Assembly (NCBI GenBank): GCA_024036415.1 | Contig: JAMWET010003396.1 | Span: forward strand, 55,001-119,000 | Direction of reading: 5' to 3' | Source: Prochilodus magdalenae | Taxonomy: Eukaryota > Chordata > Actinopteri > Characiformes > Prochilodontidae | DNA: 64,000 nt | In this document: positions 32,371 through 44,177 of the stretch, piece after piece | Layout of the letters: each line of letters opens with the position of its first letter | Position numbering within the stretch: the stretch's first letter is position 1 | Notes under the pieces: generated by a model | Databases searched by the model: none | Told to the model about the DNA's origin: nothing | The model's input: only the letters and a program-made list of their open reading frames with translations | Made by a program: the position numbers and the translations under genes

Positions 32371-33899
32371 GGCGTTGAAATGTTGGGGTGGTGGTGAACA
32401 GGGTGGGGTGGGGGGGTAGTTGGGGGGCGCTGCTTTGCTAAATCCAGCCGGGCCCAATCAAGTTCAAATTGAGAAGGGGAAAAGAGGGAGTGATAATAAG
32501 CAGCAGCAGCAGCCTTCTGCTTTATTTACATTATGATAAACATAACATAGGCCTAATTTAAATATAAAAATCTATATATATATATATATAAATATATAAA
32601 TTAGGGGTATTATTTTAGGTACTAGCAGTATGACAGGCTCGGGAGCTAATTGCCGAATGGAAGCGCGGGGTGGTGGTGGTGGCTGTTAAAAGGAATGCAG
32701 ATGAAACTACAGTGGGCTATCAGCGTCGCTGCTTCTCCTCTCCGGAGGGGTTTTCTTTTCTTTCCTTTTCGTTTTTTTTCTCTTTTCTTTTCCTGCAGTC
32801 GCTCTTTTAGCAGCGCCTACAGCGATCCCTTTCGGCTCAGTGAGGACTTCAACTAGCCGAAAAGAAAGAGAGAGAGAGAGAGAGAGTGAGAGAGAGAGAG
32901 AGAGTGAGAGAAAGAGAGAAGGAAAAAAACGACCCAGACAGCCAACAGCACACATCTGCGTTTAAACACCTCAAAACGCCGCACGTTTTAACTGCTGTCA
33001 GCTGAGATTGCGCCTAAATTAAAACGCAATGCTAAAAACGATACGCAGGGTTTTATCAGTCTATTACTAAAACGCTAATAACTGTTAAATTAAGCTTCAG
33101 ATTACAGATTAAAACGCTTCAATCATTAATTATAATAATTGTTTTTTTAATAGTCGCAAAAAATATTCAGGCGCTATTTATTTATTTTTGATTTTTTTTT
33201 TTTTGTGATATAGAATTGCTTTTATCTGCTTAGGTTTCTCGCACTGGAGCAGTTTAATACATATTTATCGCGAGCTAAGCTGTTTATATTCTGCTTGTTT
33301 AATTCTCATAATAGCCATGATACCGCGCACACAATATGGTGTTGGGCCAACAGAATGAAATAAATGGGGATCTTTCCCCGGCCGCAGAGAGATCTGTGTG
33401 TGTGTGAATGAAAGCGGCTTAGAGCCCCTGGCCGTGGCGGATTTGCCCCGCTTCATATGGTCTTAATCTGTCCGCGCTCGGGGCTTCGAGCCAAAGGAGA
33501 AGAAGGAGGAGAAGGAGGAGATCTGGTTTATTCCGGGATCTGAGGCGCAAACTGTCCGGCGCACAAATCAGTTAGCACCTGTCAAAAGTTACTCCTCCAC
33601 TGCCCTGCCGCGGAAGGACGGAGCCAGAGGCGCCCTCGCTCGCGCTTCTGCTTCGGATTTAAACCACGCGCTTCGCTGCTGCACCAGCTCTTCGGGAGCG
33701 CGGGCGCGCGCGCGCGTGCGAGTGTGTGTTTGTGTCGATGTGCGACGTTGCGATGAGCGCAGCAAATACCTCGCACGCAAATTCGTATTAATCAATTGCG
33801 CGTGCACATACGGGTTAAAAAGAAACAGCGTTCTTCGTTGCCACCTGCTGTCGACTCGCTCGAGCGGCCTGTTCTGTAGGAGTAATGGCTTTCTGACGA

Positions 33900-33937
<38 letters not shown>

Positions 33938-34040
33938 TACTAATAAGATCACAGAAGATCGGAGATCACAGAAGGTACTGTCGCAATTTCGCAAAAATCC
34001 CAATTTCCTTTTTCTATAATATTTAATCACCGCCTCCTCC
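32371..34040. other. Gene-free interval between divergent promoter candidate and irx5
   Basis: Mostly unique. It includes (TA)n near 32571-32590, (GA)n at 32866-32922, a unique CpG-containing block at 33290-33600 ('GATACCGCGCACACAATATG', 'GCTTCATATGGTCTTAATCT'), a GCGCGC run at 33703-33718, and (ATAA)n at 33898-33934. No exon recognised. Confidence 0.4.

Positions 34041-34100
<60 letters not shown>
34041..34100. repeat. (CT)n tract upstream of irx5
   Basis: About 56 bp of CT on the plus strand. It is complementary in an inverted sense to the (GA)n tract at 34361-34434. Confidence 0.97.
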
Positions 34101-34103
<3 letters not shown>

Positions 34104-34358
34104 AGAGCCCCGTTTGTTATTAATCAAGTGTGAAAGTGACGGCTTCTTCGCGTATTTAGAAAACGAGCAAAAAGTTGGAGCTGCTGGCTCGCGCCGGTCC
34201 CGCGCTGAGATCGCCATCCAGGGGTTGAAGCGGCTCTCGCGCTCTAAAGCAATGAGGCTTGTTAGAGGCAAAGAGGAGGGGTGGGGTAGGAGGGTAGGAG
34301 GAGGAGAGGGAGGGGAGAGAGAGGGGGGGGTTGTTAGTGAATGTCTCTGTGTGAGTGT

Positions 34359-34360
<2 letters not shown>

Positions 34361-34434
<74 letters not shown>
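34361..34434. repeat. (GA)n tract upstream of irx5
   Basis: About 74 bp of GA with one GGGG interruption near 34399-34403, about 740 bp before the irx5 start codon. Confidence 0.97.
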
Positions 34435-34437
<3 letters not shown>

Positions 34438-34856
34438 GTAAGCCAGCGCAGGCTCGCCTTGCTTCTCCTCCGATGACTACACCCGAGAGGAGGAGCGTGA
34501 GGCGCGTAGTGGGCGTCAGAATCCTCAATTTCCAACTTAGCATCCTGGCAGGACACTCTCCGGAGCAAAAGCCCTGTCCGAAAAGCAGCAGCTCCGTTCA
34601 AAAAACCCCCCAAAATAAAGGAGAAGAAGCAAGCCCCCCAGCCTCCACCACCACCACCTCCAACCCCCTCTGCCAAAACTGCAAACTTCTGCCCCGCGCG
34701 GCATGAGAGACGCGGCGCGCGCGGGCGGCCAAGCAGCGGCTCGAGAACTTGGAGCGGAGCTTGGGAAACAACAACAAAAACAAGAGGAGGAGGAAGAAGG
34801 AGAGGAGCAGCAGCGGCAGAGCCGGTGAAGCAGCGGCGCGCTAGCCAGACGTCTAT

Positions 34857-34943
34857 ATGCAGTCGACTCTCCCTCCAGCTCGCGCCGCCACCACCGTACT
34901 CGCCCAGAAGAGAGGAGCACGGACGCGGTTCGGGACTCTATGA
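34857..34943 (+). other. Upstream ORF 1 of irx5 (28 codons)
   Basis: ATG at 34857, TGA at 34941-34943. The terminal TGA overlaps the ATG of the next upstream frame as ATGA (34940-34943). Whether it is in the mature transcript depends on the unplaced transcription start. Confidence 0.45.
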
Positions 34944-34972
34944 AAGAGAGTGGAGCGCGCGCGAGAGAGTAA
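34940..34972 (+). other. Upstream ORF 2 of irx5 (10 codons)
   Basis: MKESGARARE then TAA. It starts within the stop codon of uORF 1 and ends about 200 bases before the irx5 ATG. Function is inference only. Confidence 0.4.
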
Positions 34973-35174
34973 CGGGGAGGAGGGGGAAAGGAAGGAGGGG
35001 AGAAAACGAGAGGGATAGAGAAAGAGAGGAAAAAGAAGAAGAAGAAGTAGCTGAAGAAGAAAAAGAAGAACCAGCAGCAGGAGGAGGAAGAAGAAGAAGG
35101 AGAGGGACGGAGGGAAAGAAAGAAGGACAGAAAGGAAAAGTGGGAAGCCCCCGTGCTGCTTTCTGAGCTCGGCT

Positions 35175-36994
35175 ATGGCGTACCCTCAGGGCTACTTGTA
35201 TCAGCCGTCCGCCTCCTTGGCGCTCTACTCGTGCCCGGCGTACAGCACGAGCGTGATCTCGGGGCCGCGCACCGAGGAGCTCGGCCGCTCCTCTTCGGGC
35301 TCCGCGTTCGCGCCCTACGCGGCAGGCTCCACGGCGTTCAGCGGCGCCTCGCCCGCCTACAGCTCACACCTCCCGTACGGCGCGGACGCGGCGGCCGCCG
35401 CCACCTTCACCTCGTACGTGGTGAGTGAAACCCGGGGAGCAGAAATGTGTGCGTGCTGGTAGAGATCAGGGGGGCTACTGGAAGTCCAAGTTTAAATTAC
35501 ATTCATACGACATACATGCGGATTATCCGTATAGGCAGGCCGTGTGTGTCCGTGGTTACCAAATATTAGGATAAACAGATTAGGAATTATTTCCTGGAGC
35601 GGGAAAATTTTAATCTGAAAATTCCCTGTCTGGGAAAATCAACCTGAGTCACTGCTCAGCTGCTTGGTCTGTGTTTCGAGGGTGGGAAGCTGCTGGAAGG
35701 AAATGTGTAAAGCTGCTAGCTTTAAATGCAGTAACGTCTTAAATCCAATTATTATAATTATTATAATCATTATTATCATTAGCGGAAATTAAATGCGGGG
35801 TAAATAATTACATAACCAGTGAATTTCGGTTTGATTTGGAATTATGACTAGCATTAAATTTATGCGTGCGTGCTGCTGGAAATCTAGAGAGGGAGAAAAT
35901 AAAGAGAGGGAGGGAGGGAGGGGAGAGAGAGATAGAGACAGGCTGGCGTGTAAATAATGGGGTCAGTCTGCAGAGTGGGGAAAGTTGCGGAACCGATTCT
36001 GGGCGCAGTAATTTAGCGCAAAACTAAAATTGACGTTAAAAACGCGATCGCGTGCGTTTGTGTGTATATTTGTGTAAACGCGTGCACGGACTCGTTTATG
36101 TGGATTTACTACGTGGTAAGTTTTGACTGTCCGTTAAACTCCCACCGTGCATGCTGTTGTTGTTTTTTGAAGGACACTCTCGCGCTAAACCCCACGTGGC
36201 TCACCCAGTTCGCTTTGTGGACTTTTGTTTTTGTTTCTTGCAGAGCTCCCCGTATGACCACACGTCGGGCATGGCCGGTTCCATCGGCTACCACCCGTAC
36301 GCGGCGCCCTTGGGGTCGTACCCATACGGGGACCCGGCTTACCGGAAAAACGCCACACGCGACGCTACGGCCACGCTAAAGGCCTGGCTGAACGAGCACC
36401 GGAAGAACCCGTACCCCACCAAGGGCGAGAAGATCATGCTGGCCATCATCACCAAGATGACACTCACCCAAGTGTCCACCTGGTTCGCCAACGCCAGGAG
36501 GAGGCTGAAGAAGGAGAACAAGATGACCTGGACGCCCCGGAACCGCAGCGAGGACGAGGAGGAGGAGGAGAACATTGACCTGGAGAAGAACGACGACGAC
36601 GAGCCGAGCAAGCCTGTGGACAAGGGGGACACGGACACGGAGACAGGTCGGTGGGAAATAAAGAGAAGGGGGGAAGAGAGAGAGAGGGAGAGAGGGAAGG
36701 AGGGAAAAAAATATCATCAATTTTTCATCGCAGTCGTTTCCACTCCGCGCGCGGAATTGATTGCTGGTTAATGGTGGTATATTATTTATAATAGGACAAT
36801 TGCTTTAAATAATAATCACCTTGAACTCATCTCATTTGACTTCTTATGGACTGAGAATTGCTGGTGACGTGTGGCGCTTTGCAGCACATTTATCTTAGGC
36901 TGCATAATAAGGGCACAGCTGGCGTGCTGCATCTCATTTATTACTGCGCTATTATTATTATTATTACTATTATTATTATTATTATTATTATTAC

Positions 36995-37028
<34 letters not shown>

Positions 37029-38092
37029 AACTTGCAGAGATTCTTCAGACATGCCTCCCGAGGCAAAACATGCCCATCACCTGCTGTTTCTTATTGGCTT
37101 ATGAAAATTCCCGTATCATTCCTAAACGCACCGGCTATAACGATTAATAACCGCAAACTGATTTCCGGTTTGCGAACAGGCGGCTGAGAGCGTTTAGCGA
37201 CCGGAAGTAAATAAATACGTTATTATCCTGACTCCCGTCTTTTTTTTTTTTCCTCCCCCCAGACTCGAAGCTGCTCCACCCAGGCGAGGCCCTGTGCGAC
37301 CGGTTCAAGGCGGACACCCCCGGTGTCAAAGACGTGGAGCCGCTGCTCACCGAGGGAGAGCTGCTGAAGGAAGCGGACGCGCGCACGGATCTGCTCGGGG
37401 ACCCCGCGCGAGCCACCACGTCGTCGCCGTCGCTGCTCGTGGCGCGCGACAAGGCGCCCGAAAGCGCGGGAGTGGCGATGGTGCGAGGCGCGAGCGTGCT
37501 CGGCGGTGGCTGCGGCCAGGTGACCTCCGTGATCCACCCCACCTCTCTTCCCATCCCTCCCCCTCCTCTTGCTGCTGCTCCCCCGTCTTCTGGCGGTCCC
37601 CCCGCCGTCCCCCCTGCCCCGTCCGTGCCCAAACCCAAACTGTGGTCGCTGGCCGAAATCGCCACCTCGTCGGACAGGTGCAGAGGGAGCGGGGGGGACG
37701 CGCCGCAGGCCGCGAGCCAGGCGACCGGCGGAAACCCGTCGCCCACGCGGACGTCGCCGCAGTGCGCGCCCTTGTCGGGCGGCGCCGTGCTCTCGCGCCC
37801 CCTCTACTATACCACGGCCCCGTTTTACGCGGGCTACACGAACTACGGCACTTTCGGACACCTGCACGGACACAGCCACGGACACGGCACGGGCGCGGGC
37901 GCGAGTTCGGCGGCGGCGGCGGCGGCGGCCGTGGCGGCGGCCGCGCACTTCAATGGAATAAACCAGAGCGCGCTGAACCGGGCTGAGGCTCTAGCGCGAG
38001 ACAGCAGCAGCAGCAAGGGCAGAGGGCAAACGCAGCTAGATCTGTGTAAAGACTCTCCTTATGAACTCAAGAAAGGTATGTCCAACATTTAA
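35175..38092 (+). CDS. irx5: Iroquois homeobox transcription factor Irx5 (three exons)
   Basis: Exons: 35175-35420, 36244-36646, 37263-38092, with GT-AG introns (TACGTG|GTGAGT; CTTGCAG|AGC; GACAG|GTCGGT; CCCCAG|ACT). They join to 1479 nt, 492 residues plus stop; human IRX5 is of similar length (about 480). Irx5 is a nuclear TALE-class homeodomain regulator of patterning (retina, heart, neural). Seen: Irx5-type N-terminus [20 protein letters not shown]; Iroquois homeodomain about 114-176, with the three-residue loop extension, PYPTKGEK, and recognition helix WFANARR (Asn165); acidic stretch 185-202; conserved [13 protein letters not shown] at 340-352; LSRPLYYTT at 393-401; His-rich 416-424; Ala run 433-444; C-terminal [17 protein letters not shown]. 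Start chosen by family match and good ATG context. IRX2 shares the N-terminus style, but SPYDHT, the 'NIDLEKND' segment and the C-terminus fit IRX5. Teleost a/b paralogue not resolved. Confidence 0.97.
35421..36243 (+). other. irx5 intron 1
   Basis: Phase-0 intron, 823 bp, with GTGAGT donor and TTTCTTGCAG acceptor. Contains ATTATT-rich sequence near 35748-35780 and a GGGA/GA tract near 35888-35940. No other feature. Confidence 0.9.
36647..37262 (+). other. irx5 intron 2 with (ATT)n microsatellite
   Basis: Phase-1 intron, 616 bp, with GTCGGT donor (weaker than consensus) and a T/C-rich tract ending CCCCCCAG. (ATT)n occupies about 36949-37025. Confidence 0.9.
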
Positions 38093-38500
38093 TTCGGGAA
38101 TTCAGCCTCCACTCTCTGATCTCACGGACTATTATTTATTATTATTATTTGTGGTTGCTTAATTGAAACAAACAAACAAACAAATAAACAAGAGAGAGAG
38201 AAAGAGAGAGAAACGAAGATGAAAAAAGAAGAAGAAGACGACACACAGAGAAAGATGATAATAGTAATACTGCTAAAGGAATTTCCCAGGACAGTTATTT
38301 TCTGAGTCAAATGCTTATCCTCAAATCTTAGTTTCTGAATGGTTAATCGAGATGTAACATCTAAGAATTGTCTTAAATCGCTGCAGCCGCCTGAGTCTAT
38401 TTGTATTAAAGACTAATATGTATATTTAATGTAGCATTTTTTGTATTTAAAATGGACAATACACTATCTTTGAAGTAAATTATGAAAACAAAAAAAAAAA
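38093..38500 (+). other. Probable irx5 3' UTR
   Basis: AT-rich sequence after the TAA. Candidate poly(A) signals are AATAAA at 38183-38188 and ATTAAA at 38405-38410; which one is used cannot be told. The sequence becomes CpG-rich again after about 38510. Confidence 0.45.
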
Positions 38501-39511
38501 ATCGACAAGTGTGCAGCCGTTGATTTGAACGCACGCCTGCTCATGGGCAGCTGGCGCGCCTTGCACGCATGCAGTACCCGGTGCCCGTAGTGCCAGTTTT
38601 AACCAGCGAGGCCTTTCAGTGGCGTGAGCTTGATGACGAGCTCCGAGGGTCGGTGCGGTACGGTGCTTGGAGTCGAGCCCCTTGTATTGTTTTGCTTCCC
38701 TTCTCAAAGATCACGTGCAAAAGTTGGGTCAGGCGCGCGCTATTATCATAAACTTGCTTTGATGAGCTGGATGGAGGTGGGGGGAAGGGTGGGGGGGTGA
38801 AGAAGTTGGTATGCTTTACACATATATGGAGGGATGTTGGGGGGGAGTTGGTTCAGCAGGTGAATACTGATATATGTGCCCCCCCCCACCCTTTTCCAAC
38901 CACCACCCACCTCCTCTAAAAAGGGACCGAAAGTGTCGAGCACTCGTTTAACCCAATTACACCCCAACCGCGTCGTGTTATATGCAAAGCAATCAGGTGG
39001 CGAACTCCGTAATGAGCTCGATTTTATGCCACATTTCGATCTCATTACCGCTTCCTAGGCGTGGCAGTGCGGGATGAGGACTGGGTTGTGGAGAGAGCAC
39101 TGTTTTAGCATTAACGGAGGGTGGGAGAACAGAGCTGGCAGCCCCCAAACCTCGGCGAGGTAGATTATGGAGTGCGGAGCTGGTGCCGTGACCCGAAAAA
39201 AAAAAAAAAAAACAGGTTGGGGTGGGGGTCTCTGTGGCACAGCTCGCGCCCCTGCAAGGCTGCTCTCTAAAGCTCTTCCCTCCTCCGCAGGTAGGTGTCA
39301 CACTTGCTCCTCGTTTCGGCCCTTGCGTTCTTGAACGCAGGCGGAGAATGAGGAGCCTCTCTCAGGTGACAGGAGAGCTGAGCAACTCTGGCACAGGGGG
39401 GCTAAGATTGAGGACATCACGAGCTTGTACTCTGCTTTGGGGTCAAGCGCTGTCGTGGTGTATTCAGGCTGGGAAGGTTTAGTTTTGGTTTTGATTTGGT
39501 TATTATTATTA

Positions 39512-39550
<39 letters not shown>

Positions 39551-40080
39551 GTAGTAGTAGTGTAGTACTATTATACATCAATATATATGTATTATTATTA
39601 CTACTATTGTTACAGTATAAAATCTTAAAATTTTACAATCTGCATAAATTACTCTAAAAATATCCAGATATTTGAAGAGTGTCGTTTTAAAATAACGCAA
39701 AACGAATAAGTTTTTTTTTTATCTGCGTTTCTGTATTTGTTTCGATATTTGAATATTTCTGTTAATGCAAATATTTTTTGTGGCCTTATTTGGCAGTTGT
39801 ACATTTGGTCACATCGGGCTTGTATTTGTGGTTTGAGTTTGGATCTTATTGGTCGTCGCGCTTCATCAGAATCAAGATGTAAACGGCGGCCTAGTTTGGA
39901 GAGACGCCTTTAATGAGCTCATCACTGCAGCCTCTGATCTTTACGCCTGTTTCTGTTTTCCCAGCCTCGATCTGTTTGAGGCATTTACATTTCCAATAAG
40001 AACTATTTATGTGTGTTTATTTGCCACTATGCATTTAATAGTGCATTTATAATATTAATAATAAAACTATTAATAATACT

Positions 40081-40131
<51 letters not shown>

Positions 40132-41780
40132 TAGCGAGAAGAAAAAGAAACAGCTTGCTGCAGTCTGAGCTGGTGCCATTAATCTCCATAGTTTATTTTT
40201 TGCCCTCTAGTTGAGCAGTCCCCTGGGCTCCATTTACCCCCACCCCCTCCCGCCCCCTTCATCTCTCCGAGCGGCCCGCAGCCAGAATTACAGAATGAAG
40301 CTCTGTGCGCTCCAAAAAAGCCAGAAAAGCCAATTAGAAGTTCTACACAAAAAGAGCGGGAAATGACGTCCCGTTTCTTTAACCTGGGTGAATTCAGTAA
40401 ACATTTATTCGTTCGCGTTTCGATGCTTCTGTTTCTAAAATCTAGAAAATATCGCGAATAATTTCACAGTCTCAATTTCCCGCGTGATGGAAATCAATTG
40501 ACCGTTTAAAGGGATAAACCAAACCGGAAACGCGGAAAAGCCCGACTCCAAAGCCTTTGGGCACAATGGAGCGCAGGCTTTTGAACAGCGCAGAAAAGCC
40601 TTAATGGGTTCAGTAACACTGTGTGAAATCCGTCCCACTAATTTCAGCGCTGAGTAGCCTGGAAAAAAAAGACCCATCCATATTTAACCACTATCAGCTC
40701 TCAGAAATATTTCCACAGGCCCCAACCACGTGACCCCTCCGCCACTGTCTCTTTATTTGATGTGTAAATGTTATTGCGGGATGAAAACGTTGGGGAGATT
40801 ACTGGATGATCAGGACTGTGTGTTCTGTCCTCCACTTCACTCAGCTGCTTTGCTGTAGGACGCTACGTATGGATTCACATAGCGGCACTAAGCGTTTATG
40901 GCGTTCCCCGGTTTCGCCGCAAACATGTGCGGGTTTTTACAACATTAGGCTATAAGCCAAATTCATGAACACTCTGGCTTTCTCTATAACTCCCCTCCGA
41001 GGGCTTGAGACATTTCCCATGTGTGGATAATCAATAATAGCGGCTCGAAATGAAGAAAAGAGGAAAAATAATAATACAGAAAGCCGCAAAACGAAATTGC
41101 GATATTCGGATCATTTTCTTTTCCCAGTTCTTCTATTTTCCTGGACTAGAGAGGGACTTGCTGGAGCGCAGGGAAACACTTCTGCCTGCTTATTCTACAT
41201 CCCAAGCGTGAGAGCATGGAGAACCTGGCAGACTACGTATAGGAATAACCGCAGATAATAACATAACAATTCGAATTATTATTAATAATAGGCGCAATCG
41301 TTTTTCGGTAAATTTAATATCAATTTTTACGTTTTTTAAGGGTTTACAGTTAAACTCTGTTTTTTAATAATAACTGGAACGCGGATAAAATATAATACCT
41401 CACAAATGAATTACATTCCAGTCTGATTCTTTTCATCAGTGTCTTCAGAATGATTAGCGTCAGTGGTACAACCAGCAAATGCAGTGCCAAATGCGCAACA
41501 AGACCGGAGTGAAGCTTCATGCTGATTCATTTAGCCATAAAAAATAAAGAAGTTCAATAAACAATAAACAAATAAAGTTTATAAACGTAAACAAAATAAT
41601 TGAATAATTTATGAGACACCGAACTGTTGTGTCCCAAACCTCCAGCCTCAGTAAACCGAGCTCTGGTGCGCAAATGCGCAGCTCCGCTACTCCCACAAAG
41701 TGCGCAAAAATTACATAACTGTTTTTTTTTTTTTTTTTCTTTTAGTTTGTTATTATATTTCGTTATAACCGGCCAAATCC
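38501..41780. other. irx5 downstream flank, gene-free
   Basis: Mostly unique, low in transposons. (ATT)n at 39503-39550 and (AAT)n at 40071-40131. Notable unique blocks are 38985-39060 (inverted-repeat element), 40135-40420 ('GTGCCATTAATCTCCATAG', 'GAAATGACGTCCCGTTTC') and 40680-41200. No exon of another gene recognised. Confidence 0.45.
39009..39048. promoter_or_regulatory. 13-bp inverted repeat with TAATGAG half-sites
   Basis: Left arm GTAATGAGCTCGA (39009-39021) and right arm TCGATCTCATTAC (39036-39048) are inverted repeats with one mismatch, separated by 14 bp. Each half holds a TAATGAG homeodomain-type core. It lies about 0.9 kb after the irx5 stop in unique sequence. Confidence 0.5.
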
Positions 41781-44124
41781 CGGACACACTTTGTTAAACC
41801 CCACGTATTCCCGGACTTCAAGGTTTCATGGTTTTTACGCATTCCAGCTTCCCGCACCACCAAACAACACGAGTCTACAGCGAGGAGAAGTAGCCTCAGC
41901 TGTACGGGGACGTTCTGCTCTCGAATCTGAAACAGAAGAGACTATTTCTGACACTCTGAATGATCTCACACCTGTGAAACGCCACCTGCCATCTACGGGC
42001 CTGTCCAGACATATGCGCGCGCGCGCTCGCCCATACCACAGCATGTGCTTGTCTCCGGTGTATGAGCATGTGTGTAGGGAGAGTAACCAGAACCTGTTGA
42101 TAACGGCGCTGCTAAAATCATCCTTAGAACCGGCCCGTACCAAATGTTCCCGGGACGGGACGAGATCTCCACCTTTTCCATATGAACGCGCCGAGCTGAT
42201 AACAGCCAGGGTCCACACGATCCCTCATCAGAGACGGGTGTCCAACTGAGGCGAATCAAATTCAGCCCCATGGTGTAAAAGGAGCTCCTCTCTTTTTTAT
42301 TTGACCTGCTTCCATTATGCGCTCAGGGGACATCTGGGAGAACGCAGCGAGAGCCGGAGTGGCCAAATACGAGAACGCGTTTTCCTTTTCCAAAAAGGTT
42401 CTGCCTTGTTCCCTTAAGAGCGTTCCAACGGACGGTTCCTCAAAAACAAGGAAGTAGAATCTTATATAGAGTCATATAGGAAGGGGGTTTAATCTAGAAC
42501 CGCGCGCCCAAGCCAGAAACCCAGCAAGTGACCTAAAGACCAAAGTGGTGGGGGACTGGACAAGAGCGGAGGGCCCAGTTCGAGAGCGAGGTAATGAAAG
42601 GGGGATTTGGAATATGGTGGCATTTGTCGAGGAGGAAGGACAGCTCGAGATCACTCCAGCCCTCTATTTGACAGAGCTGAAGCGGTGGCCTCTCCTGCTA
42701 GAGCATGCTGGGAACAGAGGCTCCTCTTTTTTTTCCCAGTGAATCGTCCCATCCCACCGAGGAAGCTCTTAATTAATTATGGGCGCTAAAAATTCAGGCC
42801 CAGCTGTTCTTTCTCTCCACGCTGAGCTCCGCTTCCGCGCAGGGGCGACGACCGTGTGTGCGCGCGCGCGACTGTGAGAGTGTTAGTGTGTGCGTGTGTA
42901 AGAGGGGCGGCCATGGGGCCTAATTTTCACAAATTAGCCCATTTTCTCTCCCCATTCCCCCCCTTCCCACTCAAAAAAGTCAAATAGCTGTCAGGGCTGG
43001 CCTGACGCGAAGCATTTTCGTCGCCCTTTAAAGACTCCGTGATGTATGTGCGTGCGTGCGTGTGTGCGCGCGCCCAGAGGGCTATTTATAACGCCCCCCT
43101 CGTTCAGAACAAGCACACCAAACGTAAACAGATAATGATGATGATGATGATGATAATGAAATGACAAGGGCGTGAGTCACCGCTATTTGCGTCCTCCACT
43201 GTGGCCACTTTACGCACTCTGTCCACTTTACGCACTCTGGCCACTTTACGCACGGCTTTCCCCGCCGTCCCTCTCTGGGGACGCATTCCACGTGTCGTTC
43301 TCTCTGGTCTGATGTTTCAGCCGTAGCCCCTCGTGCGCGTGTGTTGTCGTTACTGGATTTTGGGGGAGAAATAGAAACATTAGCTGAGAATAATGACCTG
43401 ACGAGCTGCTTCAGGCAGCGGTGGCTTTCTGGGGGATTTGGCCGGAGCAGCCTCCGCGCGCTCCCTGAATGAACCACCGGGAATAACGCATGCTAAATAA
43501 AGGAGGGAGCTTCTGGGGCTCCTTTTCGCAGGGAATTGGGGCCGTGCAGACGGGCGCGGGACACTAATGGCCTTTATTAGGTGTAAAAGTTAAAGCCACA
43601 TAAACCACCACCGCTGCTGATGATTTTATGACGCGCTGCGAAACTCAGCGCCGGTGTTCACGCGACGCCAACTGTAAGTCTATTAGCGTGACGTCGGTGA
43701 TGCATCTATTCACTGATCGCTCTCCGGGCGCACGTGCACCTCTGTAAACTACAAGCATATGCTTAGGTAACCAGGGCCCGTGCGACATTATAATGCAGAC
43801 ACTTGAGCTTAAGACGAATACAAGCATCATCATTATTATTATTATTATTATTATTATTGTTATTATTATTATTATTAATAAACTGAAAGAGTTCTCAAAC
43901 CCACACGTCCTTCGAGGCCCCAAGGCAGCACTTAGGCGAGATAAGCGGGGCCTATTATTCCTTTCTTAATGCTACTGATGAAGATTGATGAACTGTTTTC
44001 TTTACAGGCACTTCAGAGGGTCCACACGAGCGAGGGAGGGAGGGAGAGGTTGTGAAGGAATGGAGGAGGGAGTCCTACAAGTTTGCCCTGACTGTTTATT
44101 TACATTTGCCGCCGCCCCCCCCCT

Positions 44125-44177
<53 letters not shown>

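Larger units (their letters stand above)
34440..35174 (+). promoter_or_regulatory. irx5: irx5 promoter-proximal region and 5' UTR
   Basis: CpG-rich at first, then strongly purine-rich (34740-35150). No TATA box is evident and the transcription start cannot be placed. The start ATG at 35175 has G at -3 and G at +4, a good context. Two short upstream frames lie just before it (34857-34943 and 34940-34972). There is no splice acceptor between them and the ATG that would clearly remove them, so translation control through them is possible. Confidence 0.55.

Noticed and set aside
34023..34676. 217-codon minus-strand frame upstream of irx5
   Set aside because: Runs through the (GA)n/(CT)n tracts. 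Arg/Glu and Ser/Leu repeats, no domain.
37223..37948. 241-codon frame on the minus strand, and plus-strand frames at 37294-37986 and 37569-37961
   Set aside because: Shadows of irx5 exon 3 caused by high GC content. The frame ending at 38092 is the conserved Irx5 one.
41791..42249. 152-codon plus-strand frame and its 127-codon antisense partner
   Set aside because: No ATG at the plus-strand start (TTG), no domain, no splice support. Chance opening in CpG-rich sequence.
43753..43764. Palindrome AAGCATATGCTT as a POU dimer site
   Set aside because: A 12-bp palindrome is expected by chance in a window this size, and the match to the dimer motif is partial.
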